Assembly: GCA_013813345.1 (NCBI GenBank)
Contig: JACCRW010000382.1
Location: 1 to 5,962, forward strand
DNA from: Actinomycetota bacterium
GTDB lineage: Bacteria; Actinomycetota; Thermoleophilia; Gaiellales; Gaiellaceae
DNA length: 5,962 nt
Direction: 5' to 3'
Below the pieces are notes generated by a model. The model was not told the DNA's origin. It searched no databases and saw only the letters and a list, made by a program, of their open reading frames with translations. The translations under genes were made by a program, and so were the position numbers. Positions 1 to 5,044 of the stretch are shown here, in pieces; within the stretch, counting starts at the first letter, position 1; the number at the start of each line of letters is the position of its first letter.

Positions 1-758
1 GGGCGGTGCAGGAGCTTCGGGCCCGCGGCGGCGAGAGCAAGATCGGCTTCGCGCCGAACCTCTCGCCTCACTATCCGGCGAGCGAGGACGCGGCCGATCT
101 CGCGGTCAGCGACGCCTCCGACGGCTATGTCAACCGCTGGTTCCTCGATCCCGTCTTCCGCGGCGCCTATCCGGAGGACATGCGCGCACGCTACGAGGAG
201 CTGCTCGGGCCGCTCGACTTCATCCGGGACGGCGACCTCGAGACGATCGCCGAGCCGACGGACTACATCGGCGTCAACTACTACGCGCCGCGCGTGATGC
301 AGGCGGCGCCGGACGACCGGCCGTGGCCGTGGCGCGTGATCGTGCCCGACAGCGTGCAGACGACCGCCGGGTTCACCGACGGGGTCGCGCGGACGGAGGC
401 GGGCACGCCGATCGTGCCGACCGCCCTCACAGACCTGCTCGTCCGCATCCGCGACGACTACGGGCCGGTGCCGATCATGATCACCGAGAACGGCGCCGTC
501 TTCCCCGACCCGGTGCACGACGAGCGGCGCATCCGCTTCACCCAAGACCATCTGGCAGCGCTCCACGACGCGATCGAGCAGGGCGTTCCGGTCGTCGGCT
601 ACTGCCACTGGTCGTTTCTCGACAACTTCGAGTGGGCGCTCGGCTACGCGCAGCGCTTCGGGCTCGTCCACGTCGACTACGAGACACTCGTGCGGACCCC
701 CAAGGACAGCGCCCGCTGGTACAGCGAGGTCGTACGGCGCAACGGTCTTCCCGGCTAG
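1..758 (+). CDS. GH1 family beta-glycosidase, C-terminal part (5' end outside window)
   Basis: Retaining beta-glycosidase of glycoside hydrolase family 1, probably a cytoplasmic beta-glucosidase or beta-galactosidase. The frame is open to the left edge; the GTG at 6 is an internal codon, so about half of a usual ~450-residue enzyme is visible. Counting from that codon, family landmarks are WFLDPVFRG (from W45), YIGVNYYAP (88-95), the nucleophile motif ITENG with Glu161 (bases 486-488), and WSFLDNFEWALGY (202-214), followed by RFGLVHVDY and PKDSARWY. The DNFEW signature binds unmodified sugar hydroxyls and differs from the Ser/Lys/Tyr pocket of 6-phospho-beta-glucosidases, so a non-phosphorylated substrate is expected. 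The acid/base Glu (NEP motif) lies upstream of the window. The visible part has no frameshift and looks functional. Its last 46 codons recur as a decayed copy at 878-1015. Confidence 0.95.
   Translation, partial: AVQELRARGGESKIGFAPNLSPHYPASEDAADLAVSDASDGYVNRWFLDPVFRGAYPEDMRARYEELLGPLDFIRDGDLETIAEPTDYIGVNYYAPRVMQAAPDDRPWPWRVIVPDSVQTTAGFTDGVARTEAGTPIVPTALTDLLVRIRDDYGPVPIMITENGAVFPDPVHDERRIRFTQDHLAALHDAIEQGVPVVGYCHWSFLDNFEWALGYAQRFGLVHVDYETLVRTPKDSARWYSEVVRRNGLPG
618..646 (+). repeat. 29-bp perfect direct repeat, mate at 878-906
   Basis: The 29 bases encoding LDNFEWALGY (first two bases of the last codon) inside the GH1 gene recur without mismatch at 878-906, 260 bp downstream. Beyond 906 similarity continues to the stop codon but with substitutions and two indels. 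Recombination between the copies would delete the inverted-repeat element and fuse the GH1 gene to the alternative C-terminus. Confidence 0.9.
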
Positions 759-782
759 GAGCATCGGCGAACGGGTCGCCCT

Positions 783-878
783 GGGTCCGGGGTCAGGTCT
801 TGCGTTCGCACGATGTTGATGGACAGATGGACGCAGTACCGCCAGACTTGCTCTCATTCGCAAGACCTGACCCGACCC
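783..878. mobile_element. 96-bp inverted-repeat element (MITE/REP-like)
   Basis: The left arm (790-804, GGGTCAGGTCTTGCG) is the exact reverse complement of the right arm (859-873). The pairing extends to GGGTC at 783-787 and GACCC at 874-878, with a 2-nt bulge (788-789) on the left, giving about 20 paired bases around a 54-bp centre (805-858). The centre is only about half G+C, clearly lower than the surrounding genes, and codes for nothing evident. The structure suits a small non-autonomous mobile element or REP-like palindrome. From memory, the arm motif resembles ends seen near REP-associated (Y1/IS200-like) transposase genes, but that is unverified. The right end falls exactly where homology to the GH1 C-terminus begins. 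No target-site duplication is evident. The structure could also form a strong RNA stem downstream of GH1, but no T-tract follows. Confidence 0.7.
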
Positions 879-1015
879 TCGACAACTTCGAGTGGGCGCT
901 CGGCTATCGGAGCGCTTCGGGCTCGTGCACGCCGAACTATGTGACGCCCGCTCGGAAGCCGAAGGACAGTGCCCGCTGGTATGCGCACGTCGCCGCGGCG
1001 AACGCGCTTCTCTAG
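878..1015 (+). pseudogene. Decayed duplicate of the GH1 beta-glycosidase C-terminus
   Basis: This fragment starts abruptly at LDNFEWALGY, has no start codon or catalytic region, and aligns with the last 46 codons of the GH1 gene at offset 260. One base is missing between 907 and 911 (offset becomes 259) and one extra A is present at 935-936 (offset returns to 260). About ten residues (RSASGSCTPN) are therefore read out of frame where RFGLVH and the next residues should be; the true frame then resumes with KPKDSARWY and ends at TAG 1013-1015. The C-terminal tail (AHVAAANALL) differs from that of the intact gene (SEVVRRNGLPG), so it comes from a diverged paralogue or allele and not a fresh duplication. 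It cannot encode a glycosidase. The left boundary coincides with the inverted-repeat element, which suggests deletion or rearrangement there. Confidence 0.85.
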
Positions 1016-1869
1016 CGCCAGAACTGCTCGTGCGGGAAGCGGAAGCTCGCCGGCTCGCCGTCGGGTACCGGTGGCTCCGGCCGGTAGCGGAACGGCTCCT
1101 CGTCCGGAAACGCCTGCGCGCGCTCGCGCTGGCACGCCGCGAGCACCTGCTGCTTGAGCGGGATGTAGTCCGGCGTGTGCGGGCCGATCGCCAGCTCGAC
1201 GTCGATCGGCCGGAACTCGTAGTAGAGGACTCGGCGGAGCCGCGACTGCGCCGCCGGTGAGCCGTGCAGGACGAGGATGTCGTGGAAGAGAACGTCGCCT
1301 GGCTCGAGTTCGAGCGAGACGGCGCCGCCGCCGTCGAACTGGGTCCCGAAACCGTCGGCGGAAAGCTCGGCGAGGCGTTCCTGCGCCTCGTCCTCGTCGA
1401 AGCGGTGCGAGCCCGGGATCGCCCAGAGGCAGTTCGTCCGGTCGCTCGCATCGAGGTAGAAGTCGACGTTGAAGATCGGCCGCTCGTCCAGGAGCTGCTC
1501 CAGGCCCGCGTCGCGATGCCACGGGATCGCGGCGCCGGCACCTTCGAGCTTGAAGACCATGCTGTCCCAGGTGGGAATGAAGCTCGGCCCTTGGAGTTTC
1601 TCGACCGACCCGAGCACGAAGGGGTGCCCGAGCAGGCGCCGGCAGGCGGCCGACTTGTCGATGACGTACTCGATCCGGAACGGGACCTGCTCGCCGGTGA
1701 GGGCGTGCTCGCGGTAGCGGAAATCGGCGTCACCCGTGCGCTCAACGGCGCTCGTGACGAGAACCTGCATCTCGGACCGAAGCGCCTCGAGCTCGGCGGC
1801 CGCGAGCAGCTGGCTGAGCACGAGGTAACCGTTCTCGCGGAAGAAGCGCGCCTGCTCGTCAGAGATCAT
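1012..1869 (-). CDS. PhyH-family Fe(II)/2-oxoglutarate dioxygenase (first copy)
   Basis: A 285-residue protein of the phytanoyl-CoA dioxygenase (PhyH) superfamily, soluble, with no signal peptide. The N-terminus (DEQARFFRENGYLVL, 4-18) is the usual PhyH opening and supports the ATG at 1867-1869. The iron-binding facial triad is visible: His118 and Asp120 in PWHRDAG, and distal His202 in VLHGSP. Arg212 or Arg213 follows in RLRRVLYYEF and should bind the 2-oxoglutarate carboxylate. LWAIPGSH (148-155) and ELEPGDVLFHD are further family landmarks. Such enzymes hydroxylate unactivated carbons of lipids, osmolytes, antibiotics or sugars; the substrate cannot be read from sequence. The gene is divergent from the AraC-type regulator across 40 bp, so that protein probably controls it. 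The TAG stop overlaps that of the convergent GH1 fragment by 4 nt. It is not a close relative of the second PhyH protein beyond the shared fold motifs. Confidence 0.9.
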   Translation of the reverse strand: MISDEQARFFRENGYLVLSQLLAAAELEALRSEMQVLVTSAVERTGDADFRYREHALTGEQVPFRIEYVIDKSAACRRLLGHPFVLGSVEKLQGPSFIPTWDSMVFKLEGAGAAIPWHRDAGLEQLLDERPIFNVDFYLDASDRTNCLWAIPGSHRFDEDEAQERLAELSADGFGTQFDGGGAVSLELEPGDVLFHDILVLHGSPAAQSRLRRVLYYEFRPIDVELAIGPHTPDYIPLKQQVLAACQRERAQAFPDEEPFRYRPEPPVPDGEPASFRFPHEQFWR

Positions 1870-1878
1870 TGCTCAACG

Positions 1879-1900
1879 CTACGGCGTATGATCCGCGTAG
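1879..1900. promoter_or_regulatory. Inverted repeat CTACG-N12-CGTAG, possible shared operator
   Basis: CTACG (1879-1883) and CGTAG (1896-1900) form an inverted repeat covering most of the 40-bp divergent spacer. It overlaps the minus-strand -10 and spacer and the plus-strand -10 candidate, so a bound protein would affect both genes. AraC-type proteins more often use direct repeats, so this may be chance or belong to another regulator. Confidence 0.3.
1887..1892 (+). promoter_or_regulatory. Candidate -10 box of the AraC-type regulator gene
   Basis: TATGAT matches the -10 consensus at five of six positions and lies 17 nt before the ATG at 1910, predicting a leader of about 11 nt. No good -35 is found at 16-18 nt; the nearest TTG (1869-1871) is too close. 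This could be an activator-dependent promoter, which would suit autoregulation by the AraC-type protein. Confidence 0.3.
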
Positions 1901-1909
1901 ACAAGAGCC

Positions 1910-2743
1910 ATGACGGCCGAATATCTCGCAGATCCTCACATCTCGTCGCTAGTCGCGCGCCGACGGTCGCCGAGGCTGATGGACGAGCCGCATCGGCACA
2001 CGGACGTCGAGCTGAACTACGTGCTCGAAGGAGCGATCGCCTACGTGATCGGGGGCCGGCGGGGCCGGGTCGAGCGCGGCGGAGCCGCCGTCTTCTGGGC
2101 GGGCATGCCGCACCGGCTCGTCGAGGTGGAAGGCGAGGCCGAGTTCGTGTACGTGACGGTGCCACTCGCGTGGTTCCTCCAGCTCGGCGTCGACCCGGCG
2201 TTCGTGACCCGTCTGCTGGAGGGCGAGCTCGTCCGGGCCGCCGCAGACGACGAGCTCGCCGGCGCAACCGATCGGCTCTTCTTCGAGCGGTGGGTCGCTG
2301 AGCTTGCAACCGGCGATCCGGAGGCGCGACGCACCGTGCTCCTGGAGCTCGAGGCGCGGTTGCGCCGCTTCGCCGCCGGCGTCGTTCCCGTTCCGGCCCG
2401 GACGCACCCCGGAGCCGAGACCGAGGCGGGAGCAGGGCAGGTGGAGCGGATCGCGCGCTTCCTCGGCGAGAGCTACCGCCGTCCGCTGACCGTCGCCGAG
2501 GTCGGGCGCGCAGTGGGGCTGAACCCCACCTACGCGATGACGCTCTTCAAGCGCGGAGTCGGGATCGGGGTCTGGGACTATGTGATCCGCCTGCGCGTCT
2601 CGCACGCGCAGCGGCTCCTGCTCACGACCGACCTGCCGCTCGAGCAGATCGCCGCCGACTCCGGATTCGGCTCTGCAGCGAGCTTCTACCGGGCGTTCCG
2701 GCGGATCTGCGGCTGTACGCCGCGCCAGTATCGGGTCCGCTGA
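1910..2743 (+). CDS. AraC-family transcriptional regulator, MelR-like
   Basis: A 277-residue regulator. The N-terminal half is a cupin-like sensor: HRHTDVELNYVLEG (28-41), a glycine turn (48-57) and VFWAGMPHRL (61-70). It lines up well with what I recall of E. coli MelR, including the FWAxxPHxL and later RW..EL segments, which is a specific resemblance within the family. The C-terminal DNA-binding domain has two helix-turn-helices: about 193-215 (LTVAEVGRAVGLNPTYAM...) and 243-266 (PLEQIAADSGFGSAASFYRAF), ending in the signature CTPRQYR. MelR activates transcription in response to an alpha-galactoside; here the effector is probably a glycoside or free sugar, but which one is unknown. The gene lies between a divergent PhyH gene and a co-directional four-gene sugar operon 62 bp downstream, so it may control either or both. 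The leader is very short with only a weak AAGAG-type ribosome site. Confidence 0.92.
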   Translation: MTAEYLADPHISSLVARRRSPRLMDEPHRHTDVELNYVLEGAIAYVIGGRRGRVERGGAAVFWAGMPHRLVEVEGEAEFVYVTVPLAWFLQLGVDPAFVTRLLEGELVRAAADDELAGATDRLFFERWVAELATGDPEARRTVLLELEARLRRFAAGVVPVPARTHPGAETEAGAGQVERIARFLGESYRRPLTVAEVGRAVGLNPTYAMTLFKRGVGIGVWDYVIRLRVSHAQRLLLTTDLPLEQIAADSGFGSAASFYRAFRRICGCTPRQYRVR

Positions 2744-2770
2744 CCCCGCGCCGCGCCGCCTGTTTAGGAT
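2740..2770 (+). promoter_or_regulatory. Candidate promoter of the deacetylase-aldolase-PhyH-GH84 operon
   Basis: TAGGAT (2765-2770) is a good -10 box in an otherwise very GC-rich 62-bp spacer. CTGACC (2740-2745), overlapping the regulator's stop codon, matches the -35 consensus at four of six bases but at a long 19-nt spacing. The predicted start near 2777 leaves a leader of about 29 nt before the ATG at 2806. The weak -35 would suit a regulated promoter. Confidence 0.4.
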
Positions 2771-2772
2771 CG

Positions 2773-2790
2773 TGTGGTAACGATGCCACA
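2773..2790. promoter_or_regulatory. 18-bp imperfect palindrome TGTGG-N8-CCACA, possible operator
   Basis: The sequence TGTGGTAACGATGCCACA is an inverted repeat with perfect 5-bp ends, a central CG dyad and one more symmetric pair (14 of 18 positions symmetric). It begins 3 bp after the -10 box and spans the expected transcription start, where a repressor would block initiation. Size, A/T-containing core and central CG resemble LacI-family operators. No LacI-type gene is in the window, so the cognate protein is unknown. Confidence 0.45.
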
Positions 2791-2805
2791 ACGACCCCGC
2801 CTCCG

Positions 2806-3417
2806 ATGCCGCGCCTGATCGTGAACGCCGACGACCTCGGCTACACCGAGGGGATCAACCGAGGGATCCTCGAGGCGCACGCGCGCGGGATCGTCACCAG
2901 CACGAGCCTGATGGTCGACCGGCCGGCCGCGGAGCGCGGGGTCGAGCTCGCGCGGCAGGCACCCCGGCTGTCGGTCGGGCTCCATGCCGTGCTCGACCAC
3001 GTTCCACCCGAGCGCTGCGAGGAGGAGCTCGCGCGCCAGCTCGCGCGGTTCGAGGAACTCATGGCCGGCCGGCCGACCCACCTCGACTCGCACCACCACA
3101 CACAGCGGGAGCCAGGGCTACGCAAGACCTTCGCGGCCTTCGCCGAGCGCGAGGAGCTGCCGATGCGCGAGCGTGCCGTCCGACACGACCCCCGCTACTA
3201 CGCCGTCCCGGCAATCGGCGTCGAGCGTCTGCTGGAGATCCTCGGCAGCCTCGATGAGGGCGACACCGAGCTCGGTTGCCATCCCGGCTACGCAGACGGT
3301 CTCGTCTCGAGCTACACCGTCGAGCGCGAGCAGGAGCTCCGCACGCTCACCGACCCACGCGTCCGCGCCCGGATCGACGAGCTCGGGATCGAGCTGATCG
3401 GCTGGCGCGACCTGTGA
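2806..3417 (+). CDS. ChbG/YdjC-family carbohydrate deacetylase
   Basis: A 203-residue cytoplasmic metal-dependent deacetylase of the YdjC family; E. coli ChbG of this family removes one N-acetyl group from chitobiose. Landmarks are the N-terminal strand LIVNADDLGY with metal-binding Asp9/Asp10, VGLHAV with His60, THLDSHHHT (91-99) with the metal-binding His cluster 96-98, and ELGCHPGY (155-162), where most members have a similar HPG. The start ATG directly precedes the first beta strand, so nothing is missing at the N-terminus. At 203 residues it is shorter than the usual ~240-260, mainly between the His cluster and HPG. Where many relatives read HHHxH, this protein reads HHHTQ. It is the first gene of a tightly overlapping operon; the next gene starts inside its stop codon. 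The GH84 hexosaminidase three genes on supports an N-acetyl sugar substrate. No clear Shine-Dalgarno sequence precedes it. Confidence 0.9.
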   Translation: MPRLIVNADDLGYTEGINRGILEAHARGIVTSTSLMVDRPAAERGVELARQAPRLSVGLHAVLDHVPPERCEEELARQLARFEELMAGRPTHLDSHHHTQREPGLRKTFAAFAEREELPMRERAVRHDPRYYAVPAIGVERLLEILGSLDEGDTELGCHPGYADGLVSSYTVEREQELRTLTDPRVRARIDELGIELIGWRDL

Positions 3418-4277
3418 TCACGCTCGACGCCCTCGCCCGCCCGAGCGGCACCTTCCTGATGGTGGCGATGGATCAGCGCGAGTCGCTGCGAACGATGCTG
3501 GCCGGGCACGGGCACGACGCGACCGACGAGCGGCTCGTCGGCTTCAAGCTGGCGGTCGCGCGGGAGCTCGGCGCCCATGCGTCCGGCCTCCTGATCGACG
3601 ACGAGTACGGGCCGGAGGTCGTCGCCGGCGCGGCAGAGCTCCTGCCCGCTTCGTGCGGGCTGATCCTCGCGGTGGACGCGCTCCGGCAGCCGCCGGGAGA
3701 ACTCGTCGAGGACACGGAGCTCGCGGCCCCGCGGAACCTCCATCCGGCCGTCGTCGCGCTGAAGCTGCTCGTGATCTGGCGCGACGACTCACAACGGGAG
3801 CGCCGCCGCGAGATGTCGCTCGCCTTCACCGAGCTCGCCCAGGAGCACGAACTGCTCTCGGTGCTCGAGCCTGTCGTGCGCGGCCCCGAGGGCTTCGACC
3901 GCGAGGCAGCAATCGTCGAGGCCGCGGCCGAGCTCTCGCCGACCGGCTGCGACCTCTACAAGTGCCAGGTCCCGCTGGAGGGGAAGGGCGATCCGGCCGA
4001 GATCACGCGCTGGGCGGAGAAGATCGACGCCGCGACCGCCTGCCCCTGGGTCGTCCTCTCCCAGGGAGTCGAGCCGGCGGATTTCCCCGCCGCGGTCGAG
4101 GCGGCCTGCAAGGGCGGCGCCTCCGGGATACTCGCCGGGCGCGCCGTCTGGACGGCTGTCCTCCCGGCCGACGATCCGACCGAGCTTCTGCGTCAGCACT
4201 CCGTCCCGCGCCTCGAGGCGTTGGGCGCAATCGTCGATGCGCACGGGAGACCGTGGCGCGAGAAGGGAGCAACATGA
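3414..4277 (+). CDS. Class I aldolase, LacD/YihT type (tagatose-bisphosphate or sulfofructose-phosphate aldolase-like)
   Basis: A 287-residue TIM-barrel aldolase using a Schiff-base lysine. From memory it lines up along nearly its whole length with E. coli YihT (6-deoxy-6-sulfofructose-1-phosphate aldolase): SGTFLMVAMDQRESLR (11-26), ALKLLVIWRDD (115-125), SVLEPVVR (149-156), FDREAAIVEAAAEL (161-174), DLYKCQVPLEGKG (180-192) and the phosphate-loop end SGILAGRAVW (237-246). Lys183 in DLYK is the expected Schiff-base lysine, and Arg243 sits in the anion-binding AGRAVW segment. LacD (tagatose-1,6-bisphosphate aldolase) is the closest alternative, and the substrate cannot be settled by eye. Start chosen: GTG 3414, overlapping the deacetylase stop as GTGA; the frame is open further upstream, but that part is out of frame with the deacetylase and unlike aldolases. 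Amino-sugar neighbours favour a sugar-bisphosphate role; no sulfoquinovose gene is visible. Confidence 0.85.
   Translation: MITLDALARPSGTFLMVAMDQRESLRTMLAGHGHDATDERLVGFKLAVARELGAHASGLLIDDEYGPEVVAGAAELLPASCGLILAVDALRQPPGELVEDTELAAPRNLHPAVVALKLLVIWRDDSQRERRREMSLAFTELAQEHELLSVLEPVVRGPEGFDREAAIVEAAAELSPTGCDLYKCQVPLEGKGDPAEITRWAEKIDAATACPWVVLSQGVEPADFPAAVEAACKGGASGILAGRAVWTAVLPADDPTELLRQHSVPRLEALGAIVDAHGRPWREKGAT
4263..4269 (+). promoter_or_regulatory. Strong ribosome binding site for the second PhyH gene
   Basis: AAGGGAG lies 4 nt before the ATG at 4274, inside the end of the aldolase gene. It fixes the PhyH start, although that frame is open far upstream, and it is the best Shine-Dalgarno sequence in the window. 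Confidence 0.65.
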
Positions 4278-5044
4278 GCAGCACCGAAGTCGATGTCGAC
4301 TTCTTCCGGGAGAACGGCTATCTCCTCTGCCGGGAGGTCTACGACGCCGGCGAGGTCGAGGAGATGCGCGGCGCGCTCGAGCGCATCCTCGAGACCGTCG
4401 CCGGAACGACGCACGACGAGAACCACGCGTGGAGCGGCGTCGCGCAGGAAGCCGTGCTCAAGGGCTTCCACAACGTCCAGTACCACGATGCCGCGTTCAC
4501 GCGGGCCGCGGCGAACCCGCGACTCCTCGAGGTGCTGACGCGCGTGATCGGCCCGGACGTCCAGCTCCACCACACGAAGATGCTCGTCAAGCCGCCGGAG
4601 CAGGGAGCGCCGTTCCCGATGCACCAGGACTACCCGTTCTTCCCGCACACGCGGCACAGCGTGGTCGCGGCGAGCATCCATCTCGACGACACGAACGAGG
4701 AGAACGGCTGCCTCCGCGTCGTCGCGGGCTCGCACAAGCAGGGGCCGCTGGAGGCGCACGGCCCGAGCAACACCCTGGAGGTCCCGCTCGAGGACGGGGA
4801 GCCGCTCCCGGCGCGCGCCGGCGACGTGCTCCTCTTCAGCTACCTGACGATCCACGGCTCCGGGCTGAACACGAGCGAGGCCGCGCGGCGGAACGTGCTC
4901 TTGCAGTACCGCGATCCCGCCGACGAGCCGGTGCTCGAGAACGGGGTCGAGCAGCACGTGAACTGGGGCCAAGGGATGATGGTCGCCGGGCGGAATCCCT
5001 TCTACTGGCAGCGCCACCCGAAGTTCCAGGTGATGCCGGCGTGA
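4274..5044 (+). CDS. PhyH-family Fe(II)/2-oxoglutarate dioxygenase (second copy)
   Basis: A 256-residue PhyH-superfamily oxygenase, cytoplasmic. It opens with VDFFRENGYLLCREV (8-22), the standard start of the fold. The metal triad is His117 and Asp119 in PMHQDYPFF plus distal His194 in TIHGSGLNTS; Arg205/206 in AARRNVLLQYRD should anchor 2-oxoglutarate. LHHTKMLVKPP (98-108) and NGCLRVVAGSHKQGPL (144-159) are typical of bacterial small-molecule members. The reaction would be hydroxylation, possibly followed by loss of the substituent, of an unidentified compound. The position between a sugar aldolase and a hexosaminidase, with 4-nt overlaps on both sides, implies a role on a sugar-derived substrate or on an aglycone or substituent attached to it. 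It differs from the first PhyH protein in the motif around the iron (HQDYPFF against HRDAGLE), so the two probably act on different substrates. Confidence 0.92.
   Translation: MSSTEVDVDFFRENGYLLCREVYDAGEVEEMRGALERILETVAGTTHDENHAWSGVAQEAVLKGFHNVQYHDAAFTRAAANPRLLEVLTRVIGPDVQLHHTKMLVKPPEQGAPFPMHQDYPFFPHTRHSVVAASIHLDDTNEENGCLRVVAGSHKQGPLEAHGPSNTLEVPLEDGEPLPARAGDVLLFSYLTIHGSGLNTSEAARRNVLLQYRDPADEPVLENGVEQHVNWGQGMMVAGRNPFYWQRHPKFQVMPA
5028..5033 (+). promoter_or_regulatory. Ribosome binding site for the GH84 gene
   Basis: AGGTGA lies 7 nt before the GTG at 5041, within the last codons of the PhyH gene. It supports the GTG start and the GTGA overlap. Confidence 0.5.

Larger units (their letters stand above)
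1869..1904 (-). promoter_or_regulatory. Predicted minus-strand promoter of the first PhyH gene, leaderless
   Basis: Read on the minus strand, TTGTCT (1904-1899) is followed after exactly 17 nt by TAGCGT (1881-1876). This fits a primary-sigma promoter with a TAnnnT -10. Transcription would start about 7 nt further, at or next to base 1869, the A of the ATG. The mRNA would then be leaderless, consistent with the lack of a convincing Shine-Dalgarno sequence. Prediction by eye only. Confidence 0.45.

Noticed and set aside
818..833. Short tandem repeat GATGGACA/GATGGACG inside the inverted-repeat element
   Set aside because: Two 8-bp units with one mismatch are too short to distinguish from chance; no further units and no CRISPR-like spacing.
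783..878. Inverted repeat as a Rho-independent terminator for GH1
   Set aside because: The loop is 54 nt and no T-run follows the stem, so a mobile or REP-like element is the better reading, though an effect on transcript ends is possible.
323..1015. Single open frame joining part of the GH1 region to the GH1 fragment
   Set aside because: Up to 758 it is out of frame with the real GH1 protein. Only the last part (after about 878) has real homology, and that is a truncated fragment.
1264..2301. Long plus-strand open frame opposite the first PhyH gene and running into the regulator
   Set aside because: It lies antisense to a PhyH gene with full catalytic motifs and then out of frame within the regulator. 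Its translation is Arg/Glu-rich low-complexity sequence typical of high-GC shadow frames.
2744..2760. CCGCG/CGCCG run after the regulator as a possible terminator
   Set aside because: It has no clear stem-loop and no T-tract; it is simple GC-rich sequence.
3276..3413. Upstream extension of the aldolase frame
   Set aside because: It overlaps the deacetylase C-terminus and its translation is Arg-rich. GTG 3414 gives the standard aldolase start and a GTGA overlap.
3653..4273. Upstream extension of the second PhyH frame
   Set aside because: The frame happens to stay open, but its translation is Arg-rich and overlaps the aldolase. The ATG at 4274 has a Shine-Dalgarno sequence and the usual family N-terminus.
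4193..5017. Minus-strand open frame of 274 codons opposite the second PhyH gene
   Set aside because: It has no recognisable motif, and the opposite strand carries a clear PhyH protein with a good ribosome site.
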